Positions 9,421-18,726 of a DNA stretch of 64,000 nt are shown here, piece after piece. The notes beneath the pieces are model-generated. The model was not told where the DNA came from. It ran no database searches and saw nothing but the letters and a program-made list of their open reading frames with translations. Origin of the DNA: Olsenella uli (GTDB lineage: Bacteria; Actinomycetota; Coriobacteriia; Coriobacteriales; Atopobiaceae); contig NZ_JACJKN010000012.1 in the NCBI RefSeq assembly GCF_016900775.1, positions 16,413 through 80,412 on the forward strand. The letters run 5' to 3'. The position numbers were made by a program, and so were the translations under genes. Every line of letters begins with the position of its first letter. The stretch's first letter is position 1.

Positions 9421-9465
9421 CGCGACCGATCAGCCCTCCCTTCCCGGCGGATTCCCTCCGACAGC

Positions 9466-9497
9466 GCGCCCCGGCGGCCCCCCGGCCGTCGGGGCGC
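9466..9497 (+). terminator. Hairpin downstream of GH3 gene
   Basis: GCGCCCCG (9466-9473) pairs with CGGGGCGC (9490-9497), and GC-rich pairing continues inside. It lies 45 bp after the GH3 stop. There is no T tract, so efficient intrinsic termination is uncertain. Confidence 0.4.
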
Positions 9498-9616
9498 ATC
9501 CCGGCCTCCCCTGTCGGCAACCGTTGTTTCCGCGAAAGCATAACGGTGCGACGCGCGATGCCTCCTACCTGCGGTATCCTTAGGTGACTACCGAGAAAAA
9601 CCAAAGAGGAGGACAC

Positions 9617-10429
9617 GTGCTCACCTTCGAGAAGTACGTCCGCCCCGGCAGTGCGCGGCAGGCCCTGGAGCTCCTGCGGGAGAACCGCCAGGCCACCGTC
9701 ATCGGCGGCATGATGTGGCTGCGCCTCGCCGACCGGACCTCGCCGCTCGGGATCGACCTCTCCCGCTGCGGGCTCGACAAGATCGAGGAGACCGGGGGCG
9801 CATGGCGCATCGGCGCGATGGTGACCCTCGGCGAGCTGGAGAGCCACGAGCGCTTCCAGGCCGCGACCTGCGGCATCTTCACCGAGGCGGTCCGCGACAT
9901 CGTGGGCACGCAGTTCAGGAACCTCGCCACGGTGGGAGGCTCGCTCTACGCGCGCATGGGCTTCTCGGACGTGGTCACGGCGCTGCTCGCGCTCGACGCC
10001 GAGGTCGAGCTCGAGGGGGCGGGCACCATGCCCATCATCCCCTTCGTGGAGCGCGGGGCGAGAAACGACATCCTCACGCACGTCATCGTGCGCAAGCACC
10101 GCTACCGGGCCGCCTTCGAGTCCGTCCGCAACGCCGCGACGGACTTCTCCGCCCTCAACGCGGCCGCGGCCTGCTGGCAGGGCTCCTGGCACGTCACCGT
10201 GGGCGCGCGCCCCAAGAAGGCCACGCTCGTGACCGGCGGCGAGCGCATCCCGCTGCGCGCCGAGTTCTCCCCCGCCGAGCTTGCCGCCGCGTGCGAGCTC
10301 GCCGAGAGCCTGGACTTCGGCGACGACCTGCGCGGCACCGCCGCGTGGCGCCGCGCCGTGGCGCCTGCGCTCGTCCGCCGCGCCGTGGAGCGCGCGGCCG
10401 CCAAGCCCCGCGCCGAGAAGGAGGCGTAA
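9617..10429 (+). CDS. Molybdenum hydroxylase FAD-binding subunit (CoxM/XdhB-like)
   Basis: A 270-aa protein of the FAD_binding_5 plus CO dehydrogenase flavoprotein C-terminal type. Residues ATVIGGMMWLRLADRT are the first FAD-binding loop, and RDIVGTQFRNLATVGGSLYAR contains the conserved N-L-A-T-VGG-S flavin motif. GTG 9617 is chosen as start because AGAGGAGGA sits 4 bp upstream; the frame extends to GTG 9584 without a better site. It ends 4 bp before the molybdenum subunit gene, so the two form an operon. It would pass electrons from the molybdenum and Fe-S centres to an acceptor. Purine or other N-heterocycle oxidation is the likely role, with the substrate unresolved. Confidence 0.85.
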   Translation: MLTFEKYVRPGSARQALELLRENRQATVIGGMMWLRLADRTSPLGIDLSRCGLDKIEETGGAWRIGAMVTLGELESHERFQAATCGIFTEAVRDIVGTQFRNLATVGGSLYARMGFSDVVTALLALDAEVELEGAGTMPIIPFVERGARNDILTHVIVRKHRYRAAFESVRNAATDFSALNAAAACWQGSWHVTVGARPKKATLVTGGERIPLRAEFSPAELAAACELAESLDFGDDLRGTAAWRRAVAPALVRRAVERAAAKPRAEKEA

Positions 10430-10433
10430 CGCC

Positions 10434-13229
10434 ATGCAGATCACCCTCACCCTGAACGGCACGCGCCTCGAGGAGGACGTCCGCCCGGACATGACGCTCT
10501 TCGACTTCTGCCGCGCGCACGGTGCGAAGTCCGTCAAGTGCGCCTGCGAGACCTCCAACTGCGGCCTGTGCACCGTGCTTCTGGACGGCGAGCCTGTGCT
10601 CTCGTGCTCCGTCATGATGGCGCGCGCGGACGGCCACGACATCACCACCCTCGAGGGCATGCGCGGCGGCCGGCGCGAGCTTCTGGCCCAGTGCCTCGCC
10701 GAGGAGGGCGCGGAGCAGTGCGGCTTCTGCGCCCCGGGCCTCGAGATGGCCGTGCTCGCGCTCGACGCAGCCCGCCCGGGCGCCACGGACGAGGAGGTCA
10801 GCCGCTACCTCTCCGGCAACCTCTGCCGCTGCTCCGGCTACGCGAGCCAGATGCGCGCGATCCGCCGCTTCCTCGCCCGCCACGCAAACGGCGGCGCGCT
10901 GCCGCCGCGCGAGGTGCCCGCGGACGCCACCACCGAGTCGGGCGCCCCGCACCGCGAGATTGCGCGCCCGGTGGCGAAGAAGGACTCCGCGGCGCTGCTC
11001 GCCGGCGCGCCCGTCTACACCGCAGACCTCGCGCCCGAGGGCGCGCTCGTGGTGAAGCTCGTGCGCAGCCGCCACGCAAACGCCATCATCACGGGCGTCG
11101 ACAAGAGCCGCGCGCTCGAGGTCCCCGGCGTCGTGGCGGTCTTCGGCCCGGACGACGTGCCGCACCACCGCTTCACCCTTGCGGGCCAGAGCTTCCCCGA
11201 GCCGAGCCCCTACGACACCGTCCTTCTCGACAGGCACGTGCGCTACGTGGGCGACGAGGTCGCCATGGTCGTGGCCGAGACCGAGGCCGCGGCCGCGGCG
11301 GGCGTGAAGGCCGTGAAGGTCACCTACGAGCAGCTGCCCGCCGTGCTCGACGTCGAGGAGGCGCTGGACAACGCCACCGTCATCCACGACGAGGACGACT
11401 GGACGCCCGGCGGCGACAAGTCCGGCGACCCCAGCCGCAACCTCGTGGCGCACGGCCAGCGCGTCCACGGCGACCTGGAGGCCGCCTTCGCCGCCTCCGA
11501 CGTGGTGATCGAGCGCACCTACCGCACGCAGGCCACCGAGCAGGCCATGATGGAGACGTTCCGCTCCTTCGCCTACGCCGACGCCTTCGGCCGCCTCACG
11601 GTGGTGAGCTCCACCCAGGTGCCCTTCCACATCCGCCGGCAGGTGGCAAACGCCCTCGGCATCCCCAAGAGCCAGGTGCGCGTCATCAAGCCGCGCGTGG
11701 GCGGCGGCTTTGGCGCCAAGCAGAGCGGCTGCAACGAGCCCTTCGCCGCCTTCGCCGCGATGGCCACGGGACGCCCCTGCCTCTGCGTCCAGACGCGCGA
11801 GGAGACCATGTGCTGCTCCAACACGCGCCACGAGATGCTCCTCACGGTCCGCGTGGGCGCCCGGCGCGACGGCACCCTCACCGCGATCGACCTCCACGCG
11901 CTCTCCAACGCCGGCGCCTACGGCTACCACGGCACCACCACGGTGACCCTGGTGGGCGGCAAGGCGCTGCCGATCTACAACCACGTTGCCGCGAGCCGCT
12001 TTAGCTACGACGTGGTCTACACCAACACCACGCCGGGCGGCGCCTACCGCGGCTACGGCGCGACGCAGGGCTGCTTTGCCGTGGAGTCCGCCGTGAACGA
12101 GATGGCCGACGAGCTGGGCATGGACCCGTGCGAGCTGCGCCTCAAGAACCTCGTCAAGCCCGGCGAGACCCTCTGGCAGCTGAACGACGAGCCGCTCCAC
12201 AGCTGCCGGCTCGACGAGTGCCTCGCGCGCGCGATGGAGATGGTGGGCTGGCGCGACCGGCCGCTCCATGAGGACCTGGGCGAGAAGGTCCGCGGCCTCG
12301 GCGTGGCCCTCACCATGCAGGGCTCCGGCATCGCGATGGTGGACATCGCCAACGTGGACATCCGCCTCGAGGACGACGGCTTCTACGTGCTCTCCATCGG
12401 CGCCACCGACGTGGGCACCGGCGCGGACACCATCCTCGCCCAGATGGCCGCCGAGGCGCTCGGCGTGGACACGGCGCGCATCGTCACCAAGGGCGTGGAC
12501 ACTGACACCTCCCCCTTCGACACCGGCGCCTACGCCTCCTCGGGCACCTACACCACGGGCGGAGCCGTCGTGCGCGCGGCCGAGGACCTGCTGCGCCAGA
12601 TCCGCGAGCAGGCGGCGCGCATCTGGGACGTCTCGGTCGAGGACGTGGAGGCGGACGGCGAGTCCGCGCGCTGCGCGAGGGCGGACGGTACCGAGCAGGA
12701 GATGACGGTCGCGGCGCTCGCCAACAAGCTCATCGGATTTGGCCTCAACCCCGGCATGCTCGAGGGCCACGGCACCAACGCCCAGCCCACGTCGCCTCCG
12801 CCCTACATGGCGGGCATCGCCGAGGTGGAGGTGGACAAGGCCACGGGCAAGGTCACCGTCACGGACTACGCAGCCGTCGTGGACTGCGGCACCGTCATCA
12901 ACCCGGCGCTCGCGCGCGTGCAGGCCGAGGGCGGCATCGCCCAGGGGATCGGCATGGCGCTCACCGAGCAGGTCGCGCGCGACGAGCGCGGCAGCCTGCG
13001 CACCGGCAGCTTCATGACCTACAAGGTGCCCTGCCGCCTGGACGTGCCCGAGCCGCGCGTGGAGTTCATGCCGAGCTTCGAGCCCACGGGGCCCTTCGGC
13101 GCCAAGTCCATCGGCGAGGTCGTCATCAACACGCCCTCGCCCGCCGTCATGAGCGCCGTGGCCCACGCCACGGGCCGTTACGTGCGGGAGCTCCCCATCC
13201 TGCCGAGCAAGGTCCTCGCGGCGGAGTAG
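10434..13229 (+). CDS. Fused 2Fe-2S / molybdopterin subunit of xanthine dehydrogenase-family hydroxylase
   Basis: 931 aa from ATG 10434. Residues 1-150 are a two-cluster ferredoxin-type domain: a plant-type cluster around C36/C38-C43-C46-C58 and a second one at C96, C99, C131 and C133 (QCGFCAPG and CRCSGY). The rest is the molybdenum subunit: small domain near residues 165-290, then RVGGGFGAKQ, GGAYRGYGATQG, the MQGSG loop and the catalytic-Glu loop GAKSIGEVV near the C-terminus. In many bacteria the Fe-S and Mo parts are separate genes; here they are one chain with the FAD part separate. A strong terminator follows. Xanthine or nicotinate-type dehydrogenase is the best guess; no maturation genes are in the window. 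Confidence 0.88.
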   Translation: MQITLTLNGTRLEEDVRPDMTLFDFCRAHGAKSVKCACETSNCGLCTVLLDGEPVLSCSVMMARADGHDITTLEGMRGGRRELLAQCLAEEGAEQCGFCAPGLEMAVLALDAARPGATDEEVSRYLSGNLCRCSGYASQMRAIRRFLARHANGGALPPREVPADATTESGAPHREIARPVAKKDSAALLAGAPVYTADLAPEGALVVKLVRSRHANAIITGVDKSRALEVPGVVAVFGPDDVPHHRFTLAGQSFPEPSPYDTVLLDRHVRYVGDEVAMVVAETEAAAAAGVKAVKVTYEQLPAVLDVEEALDNATVIHDEDDWTPGGDKSGDPSRNLVAHGQRVHGDLEAAFAASDVVIERTYRTQATEQAMMETFRSFAYADAFGRLTVVSSTQVPFHIRRQVANALGIPKSQVRVIKPRVGGGFGAKQSGCNEPFAAFAAMATGRPCLCVQTREETMCCSNTRHEMLLTVRVGARRDGTLTAIDLHALSNAGAYGYHGTTTVTLVGGKALPIYNHVAASRFSYDVVYTNTTPGGAYRGYGATQGCFAVESAVNEMADELGMDPCELRLKNLVKPGETLWQLNDEPLHSCRLDECLARAMEMVGWRDRPLHEDLGEKVRGLGVALTMQGSGIAMVDIANVDIRLEDDGFYVLSIGATDVGTGADTILAQMAAEALGVDTARIVTKGVDTDTSPFDTGAYASSGTYTTGGAVVRAAEDLLRQIREQAARIWDVSVEDVEADGESARCARADGTEQEMTVAALANKLIGFGLNPGMLEGHGTNAQPTSPPPYMAGIAEVEVDKATGKVTVTDYAAVVDCGTVINPALARVQAEGGIAQGIGMALTEQVARDERGSLRTGSFMTYKVPCRLDVPEPRVEFMPSFEPTGPFGAKSIGEVVINTPSPAVMSAVAHATGRYVRELPILPSKVLAAE

Positions 13230-13256
13230 CGGACAGCCCCTGCCCGCCGCAGAATT

Positions 13257-13306
13257 CGGGCGGGTCCCGGACGGCTCTCCCAGCGCGACCGTCCGGGACC
13301 CGCCCG
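13257..13306 (+). terminator. Intrinsic terminator of the molybdenum hydroxylase operon
   Basis: A perfect 18-bp inverted repeat (13257-13274 with 13289-13306, core GTCCCGGACGG/CCGTCCGGGAC) with a 14-nt loop is followed directly by TTTT. It starts 27 bp after the molybdenum-subunit stop codon. Confidence 0.88.
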
Positions 13307-13371
13307 TTTTCCGTGCCGCGGGAGGGGCCGCCCGCGGACCGTCCGTCCTTCTCGCCCCGCAGGAGACCGGC

Positions 13372-13524
13372 GCGATTGGGTGGCATGTTTGATGTGCCGA
13401 CGGGCCCGGAGCGCGCACTGAGGACAAACTTAAACTACGGCTTTATCCGCTCGCCACATATTCGGGATGACTGGGCGGCACCTTTGATAAAGACCAGCTT
13501 TGATATCAGAGATGCCACCCAGTC
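13372..13524. repeat. TTGGGTGGCAT palindrome family, locus A
   Basis: Three copies of a roughly 20-bp motif (consensus RTTGGGYGGCAYSTTTGATR) lie at 13372-13394 (+), 13469-13489 (+) and 13504-13524 (-). The last two form an inverted pair with a 14-bp gap. The same motif recurs at 57659-57800. The locus occupies the middle of a 423-bp gap (13230-13652), which also holds the terminator at 13257 and three copies of the CGAGAAGRAC 10-mer (13345, 13587, 13635). Apart from these and the RBS of the next gene, nothing else was seen in the gap. Confidence 0.75.
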
Positions 13525-13652
13525 GGGCGGGGAACGCGGCACGTGGGGGGCGAGATACGACCCCGGCCGACCCGCCGCGCCGCGGCCGAGAAGGACGCCC
13601 ATCCGCACCCCGCGCTACACTTGAGCGGTTGGACGTTCTTCTCGGAGGCCAG

Positions 13653-15380
13653 ATGTTCAAGCTCAGACGCTACCTCGCCGGGCACTACGCCGAGTGCGTG
13701 CTCGCGCCGCTCTTCAAGATGCTCGAGGCGCTGCTCCAGCTCCTCGTGCCGCTCGTGATGGCGCAGGTGATCGACGTCGGCATAGCCGCGCGCGCCGCCT
13801 CCTACGTGCTCGCCCACGGTGCGCTGCTCGCCGGGATGGGCGTCTTCGCCTGGGCCATCTCGGTCACGGCGCAGTACTTCTGCTCCCGGCTGGCCTCCGC
13901 CTTCGGTACGGCGCTGCGCGACGACCTCTTCCGCCACGTGCTCAGCCTCTCGCGCGCGGACGTTGAGCGCCTCGGCCGCGCGAGCCTGGTCACCCGCCTC
14001 ACCAACGACTCCCAGCAGGTCCAGGACGGCCTCAACATGTTCTTCAGGCTCATCCTGCGCTCCCCCTTCGTGACCTTCGGCACCGTGGTCGCGGCCTTTC
14101 TCGTGGACGGCGTCGAGGGCGCGGCGCTGCTCGTGGCCGTGCTCGTCTCGGGCGGCGTGGTCATGGGCTTCATGCGCGTGACCACGGGCCGCTACCGCGA
14201 GATCCAGCGCGGACTTGACGACGTGCTCCTGGCCACCACGGAAAACCTCGAGGGCGTCCGGGTGCTGCGCGCCTTCCGCCGCGAGGGCGCGGAGCGGGCC
14301 GCCTTTGCCGAGGCGGCCGGCACCGTGCGGGACCGCCAGGTCGCCACCGGGGACATCTCGGCCCTCGTAAACCCGCTCACCTACGCGGCCATCAACTGCG
14401 GCCTCATCGCGCTTCTGTGGTTCGGCGGCCTGCGCGTGGACGCCGGGCACCTCACGCAGGGCCAGCTCGTGGCGCTCGTGAGCTACGTGAGCCAGGCGCT
14501 TGTGGAGCTGCTCAAGCTCACGAACCTCATCGTGCTGCTCTCCAAGGCCTCGGCCTGCGCCAAGCGCGTGAACGAGGTCTTCGAGACGCGCCCCTCCCTG
14601 GCAGACGGCACGCGCGAGGCCGCGCTCGCGCCGGGCGAGCCGGCTCTCGCCTTCGACGACGTGAGCTTTACCTACGCCGGCGGCGCCGGACACGCCCTCA
14701 GCCACGTGAGCTTTGCGCTCGCGCCCGGACGCACGCTCGGCGTGATAGGCGGCACCGGCTCGGGCAAGTCCACGCTCGCGAGCCTCGCCTTGCGCTTCTA
14801 CGACGCCACTGAGGGCGCCGTCCGCGTGGGCGGCACCGACGTCCGCGAGCTCACGCGCGCGAGCCTCCGGCGCGAGGTCTCGCTCGTGGAGCAGGGCGCC
14901 ACGCTCTTCTCGGGCACCATCGAGTCCAACCTGCGCTGGGGCGGCGCGGACGCGGGCGAGAAGGACCTCGAGGACGCGCTCGCCACCGCGCAGGCCGCCT
15001 CGGTCGTGGACGGCAAGGGCGGCCTTGCCGCCGAGGTCGAGCAGTTCGGCCGCAACTTCTCCGGCGGCCAGCGCCAGCGGCTCGCCATCGCGCGGACGCT
15101 CGCCCGGCGCCCGGGCGTCCTCATCCTCGACGACGCCTCCTCGGCCCTCGACTTTGCCACGGACGCCGCGCTGCGCCGCGCCATCGCGCGCGACTGCGCG
15201 GGCACCGCCGTCGTGACCATCTCCCAGCGCGTGACCGCCGTGCGCCACGCCGACCAGATCCTCGTGCTCGACGGCGGGCGGCAGGTGGGGCTCGGCACCC
15301 ACGAGGAGCTCCTCGAGGGCTGCCCCGTCTACCGCGAGATCTGCGAGTCCCAGCTCACCGCCGAGGAGGTGGCCCGATGA
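13653..15380 (+). CDS. Heterodimeric ABC exporter, first subunit (degenerate ATP site)
   Basis: 575 aa from ATG 13653, with GGAGG 5 bp upstream; the longer open frame upstream is non-coding in character. A six-helix exporter membrane domain (residues 1-310) is fused to a nucleotide-binding domain: Walker A GGTGSGKST, signature FSGGQRQRL, Walker B VLILDDASSALD. The residue after the Walker B Asp is Asp rather than the catalytic Glu, which marks the non-hydrolysing site in heterodimeric exporters such as TM287/288. The stop overlaps the start of the second subunit gene (ATGA). Drug, peptide or lipid export are all possible; no substrate gene lies next to it. Confidence 0.88.
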   Translation: MFKLRRYLAGHYAECVLAPLFKMLEALLQLLVPLVMAQVIDVGIAARAASYVLAHGALLAGMGVFAWAISVTAQYFCSRLASAFGTALRDDLFRHVLSLSRADVERLGRASLVTRLTNDSQQVQDGLNMFFRLILRSPFVTFGTVVAAFLVDGVEGAALLVAVLVSGGVVMGFMRVTTGRYREIQRGLDDVLLATTENLEGVRVLRAFRREGAERAAFAEAAGTVRDRQVATGDISALVNPLTYAAINCGLIALLWFGGLRVDAGHLTQGQLVALVSYVSQALVELLKLTNLIVLLSKASACAKRVNEVFETRPSLADGTREAALAPGEPALAFDDVSFTYAGGAGHALSHVSFALAPGRTLGVIGGTGSGKSTLASLALRFYDATEGAVRVGGTDVRELTRASLRREVSLVEQGATLFSGTIESNLRWGGADAGEKDLEDALATAQAASVVDGKGGLAAEVEQFGRNFSGGQRQRLAIARTLARRPGVLILDDASSALDFATDAALRRAIARDCAGTAVVTISQRVTAVRHADQILVLDGGRQVGLGTHEELLEGCPVYREICESQLTAEEVAR

Positions 15381-17149
15381 GCGAGAAGAACCCGCGCAGG
15401 GGCGGCGGGCGCCCCTCGGACGGCACCGTCCGCCGCATGGTCGGCCTCATCGCCGGACGGCGCGGCGCGCTCGCGCTGAGCGCCCTGCTCACCGTGGCCG
15501 TGGTGGTGGGCACGCTGTCGCTGCCCGTGCTCTCCGGCCGGGCGGTCGACTGCGTGGTGGGCCCGGGCGAGGTCGACTTCGCCGGCCTGCGCGCCGCGCT
15601 CGCCTGGATCGCCGGGGCGCTCGCCGCCACGTCCGCCTGCCAGTGGGCGCTCACGGCCGTGACCAACCGCCTCGCCTTCGGCGCGGCGCTCGACCTGCGC
15701 CGGCGCTGCTTCGACCACCTGCAGGTGCTCCCGCTCTCCTACCTCGACGCCCACGGCCACGGAGACCTTGCCAGCCGCATCGTCACGGACGCCGACATGC
15801 TCACGAACGGCCTGCTCATGGCCTTCCAGCAGCTGCCCACGGGCATCCTCACCATCGTGGTGACGCTCGTCTTCATGTTCGCGCTCAACCCCGCCATCGC
15901 CTGCGTGGTGGCGCTGCTCACGCCCGTCTCGGTCTTCACCGCGCGCTTCATCGCCACGCACAGCGCCAAGCACTTCTCGGGCCAGACGCGCATCCGCGGC
16001 GAGCTCACGGCCTACGTGGAGGAGATGGTCGGTGGGATCTCTGCCGTCGAGACCTTCCAGATGCAGGAGGACGTCGCGGCGCGCTTCGCCGAGACGGACG
16101 CCGCGCTTGGGGAGGAGAGCTTCAAGGCGGTGTTCTTCTCGTCTCTGGTGAACCCCACCACGCGGTTTGCGAACGCCCTCGTCTACGCCGCCATCGGCAT
16201 CTTCGGCGCCTTCGTGGCCATGGGGGGCGGCATCACCGTGGGCGGGCTCTCGGCCTTCCTCGGCTACGCCGACCAGTACGCCAAGCCCTTCAACGACATC
16301 TCGGGCGTGGCCACCGAGCTCCAGAACTCCGTGGCGTGCGCGCGGAGGCTCTTCTCCCTCCTGGACGAGCCCGCCGAGGAGCCCGACGCCGCGGACGCCG
16401 CCGTGCTCGAGCGGCCCCGCGGCGAGGTGCGCCTGGACCACGTGGCCTTTGGCTACGACGCCGGCCGCCCGGTGCTCACCGACGTCGACCTCGCCGTGCG
16501 CCCCGGCACGCGCATCGCCCTCGTGGGCGAGACGGGCTGCGGCAAGACCACCCTCATCAACCTCATCATGCGCTTCTACGACGTGAGCGCGGGCGCCGTG
16601 CGGGTGGACGGCCGCGACGTGCGCGAATGGACGCGCGAGAGCCTGCGCGCCGGCTGGGGCATGGTGCTGCAGGACACCTGGGTCCGCCGCGCCACCGTGC
16701 GCGAGAACGTGAGCATGGGCCGGCCCGACGCCACGCTCGACGAGGTCCGCGCCGCCTGCCGCGAGGCCTATGCGGACGACTTCATCTGCCGCCTGCCGCA
16801 GGGCTACGACACGGTGCTCGACGGCTCGAGCGCCCTTTCCGCCGGACAGCGCCAGCTCCTGTGCATCGCGCGCGTGATCTGCGCCCGCCCGGCAATGCTC
16901 ATCCTCGACGAGGCCACCTCCAACATCGACACGCGCACCGAGCTCCTGGTCCAGCGGGCCCTCGCCAACCTCATGGCCGGGCGCACGAGCTTCGTCGTGG
17001 CGCACCGCCTCTCCACCGTGCGCGACGCCGACCTCATCTGCGTGATGGCGGACGGCGTCATCGCGGAGCGCGGGACCCACGAGGAGCTCCTCGCCGCCGG
17101 CGGGCGCTACCGGCGCATCTACGAGGCCCAGTTCGCCCCCACGGAGTAG
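15377..17149 (+). CDS. Heterodimeric ABC exporter, second subunit (canonical ATP site)
   Basis: 590 aa, start ATG 15377 overlapping the upstream stop. The membrane domain (about residues 20-330) is followed by Walker A GETGCGKTT, signature LSAGQRQLL (Ala in place of the first Gly) and Walker B MLILDEATSNID with the catalytic Glu present, then the switch His in VVAHRLSTV. Together with the previous gene it gives the usual asymmetric pair: one degenerate and one active ATP site. A CGAGAAGAAC 10-mer covers codons 2-5. A long bidirectional hairpin follows 15 bp after the stop. Confidence 0.88.
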   Translation: MSEKNPRRGGGRPSDGTVRRMVGLIAGRRGALALSALLTVAVVVGTLSLPVLSGRAVDCVVGPGEVDFAGLRAALAWIAGALAATSACQWALTAVTNRLAFGAALDLRRRCFDHLQVLPLSYLDAHGHGDLASRIVTDADMLTNGLLMAFQQLPTGILTIVVTLVFMFALNPAIACVVALLTPVSVFTARFIATHSAKHFSGQTRIRGELTAYVEEMVGGISAVETFQMQEDVAARFAETDAALGEESFKAVFFSSLVNPTTRFANALVYAAIGIFGAFVAMGGGITVGGLSAFLGYADQYAKPFNDISGVATELQNSVACARRLFSLLDEPAEEPDAADAAVLERPRGEVRLDHVAFGYDAGRPVLTDVDLAVRPGTRIALVGETGCGKTTLINLIMRFYDVSAGAVRVDGRDVREWTRESLRAGWGMVLQDTWVRRATVRENVSMGRPDATLDEVRAACREAYADDFICRLPQGYDTVLDGSSALSAGQRQLLCIARVICARPAMLILDEATSNIDTRTELLVQRALANLMAGRTSFVVAHRLSTVRDADLICVMADGVIAERGTHEELLAAGGRYRRIYEAQFAPTE

Positions 17150-17164
17150 GCGTCACGACCGCCT

Positions 17165-17228
17165 GAGTGACTGGTTTCGCACAAACGGGCCCCTCTGCGG
17201 GGCCTCGTCCGGCCAAAACCCGTCACTC
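17165..17228. terminator. Cruciform-type bidirectional terminator between ABC exporter and M14 peptidase genes
   Basis: Outer arms GAGTGACTGGTTT (17165-17177) and AAACCCGTCACTC (17216-17228) pair with one mismatch. They enclose an inner stem GGCCCC/GGGGCC (17188-17193 with 17199-17204). It sits between convergent genes. A similar inner stem sits in the same position at 20422-20441. Confidence 0.65.
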
Positions 17229-17255
17229 GCGTAGCGGGGCCGAGGAGGGCGGCCG

Positions 17256-18638
17256 TCACGCCAGCCCGCGCACGTGCGCAACGGCGAGAAGGGCGCTCTC
17301 GAGCTGCGTGGCCACGAGGTCGCGGATGGGGATCGTCCGGTAGCGCGAGCGCGCCTCGAAGCCGGCGCACGCCTCGCGCAGCCACGCCTCCGCCTCGGCG
17401 CCCACCTCCGCGGCCACGACGCGCTCGGAGGAGGAGAGCCGGCGCTCGGACGCCTCCCAGTCGATGGCGGAGAGCAGCATGCCCACGTTCCGCGAGCGAT
17501 AGAAGCGGCGCACGACGTCGGCGTCGAAGGCCTCGGCGACGGTCGCCTCGCGCGCGAACGCCGGGTCGGACGTCGCCTGGCGCCGCAGGGCCGCGTCGGA
17601 GGCCGCGAAGGACCCCGCGGCGAGCGCCCGGCGATACGGGTTCTTCTCGCCCAGGAGGCCGCCGAGCGCGCCCAGCCACCCCGCCACGAGCCTCCCGCAC
17701 GCGTCCACCCAGTCGAGCCGGGCGAGAAGGACCTCGGAGAGGGGGCGCCCGCAGCCCGAGCCGTCCTCGATGGCGCGGTCATAGAAGTAGGGGATCTCGC
17801 ACACGAGGCCGAAGGTGCCGTGGCGGCGCGCCGCGTAGGCCGCGCTCGTCGTGCCATGCCCCACGAGCGCGGCCGGGTCCGCGGAGCCGAGGGACTCGTA
17901 GTAGTCGTAGGCGTCCTCCGCCCCGAGGGCCCCCAGGACGGCGGGCGCGAGCTGTTTGGCGTAGGGCATCTCGGGCGTCGAGAGGTCGAGCGGGACGCCC
18001 CTGCGGCGAGCCGCGTCGCGGAGCGGCTCCCAGAGCGCGGGGGTGGGCTCCGTCTCGTACCAGTAGGCCCCGCCGAAGCTGCAGTTGTGAAGCGAGAGCA
18101 GAAGGTCGGGCCGCGCCTCGTCGATGAGGAGCATCCCACAGGCCGCCTCGGGCGTGGGCGCATTGAACGCGAGCCGCTTGTGCCGCACGGGGAAGGTCCA
18201 GTCCGGCTGGTCGGCGAAGTCGGGGCGGAAGTAGTGGCGCGCATAGTGGTACAGCGTGAAGGGGCCCTTGAGCCAGCCCTCGTTGAGGGCCAGGCCATCT
18301 ATGTCCCACGCCTTGACGAGGTGCCAGGTGACGCCCAGCTCCGCGGCGAGCGCGGGCTCGGCAGCGAGGCGCTCGGCGAGGTAGCTCACCGTCATCACGC
18401 CCACGGGCTCGTTGGGGTGGGGCGCCCCGAGCGCCACGGCGGCGCGCTCCCCCGCCCCCACGGTGAGACACCTCACGGGCCGTCCGCCCCGCGAGCGCCC
18501 GAGCTCCGTCACGCGCACGGCATGCGCGCGGGCGCAGGCGAGCTCGTCCGTGGCCGCTTCGAGCTCGTCCACGGTGAGGAAGCACGGGTAGTCCGGGACG
18601 CCCCGGAGCAGGTCCTCGCACGCGCTGGCAAACGACAT
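17256..18638 (-). CDS. M14-family zinc carboxypeptidase-like protein
   Basis: 460 aa from ATG 18638, preferred over ATG 18656 because GGGAGG lies just upstream of the former. The zinc site is visible: H74 and E77 in GAPHPNEPVG (the H-x-x-E pair), H184 in LSLHNCSFGG, and the general-base Glu near 281 in LVCEIPYFYD. No signal peptide is seen, so it is probably cytoplasmic. It could trim peptides or cell-wall gamma-D-glutamyl peptides. It is divergent from an oligopeptide-type binding lipoprotein (18727), which fits a role in using imported peptides, but this is inference. The region after residue 300 resembles no domain I can name. Confidence 0.78.
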   Translation of the reverse strand: MSFASACEDLLRGVPDYPCFLTVDELEAATDELACARAHAVRVTELGRSRGGRPVRCLTVGAGERAAVALGAPHPNEPVGVMTVSYLAERLAAEPALAAELGVTWHLVKAWDIDGLALNEGWLKGPFTLYHYARHYFRPDFADQPDWTFPVRHKRLAFNAPTPEAACGMLLIDEARPDLLLSLHNCSFGGAYWYETEPTPALWEPLRDAARRRGVPLDLSTPEMPYAKQLAPAVLGALGAEDAYDYYESLGSADPAALVGHGTTSAAYAARRHGTFGLVCEIPYFYDRAIEDGSGCGRPLSEVLLARLDWVDACGRLVAGWLGALGGLLGEKNPYRRALAAGSFAASDAALRRQATSDPAFAREATVAEAFDADVVRRFYRSRNVGMLLSAIDWEASERRLSSSERVVAAEVGAEAEAWLREACAGFEARSRYRTIPIRDLVATQLESALLAVAHVRGLA

Positions 18639-18726
18639 GGCGCCTCCCACAGACATGACGACGTTGCGTCGTCCCTCAGTTGCTACGATACGCTAAACCG
18701 GACATTCAGAAACCTTGGAGGCCACC

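Noticed and set aside
18061..18120. Vsr- or integrase-type mobile element around the M14 gene
   Set aside because: No integrase, transposase or terminal inverted repeats with a duplicated target were seen; the gene is ordinary in composition.
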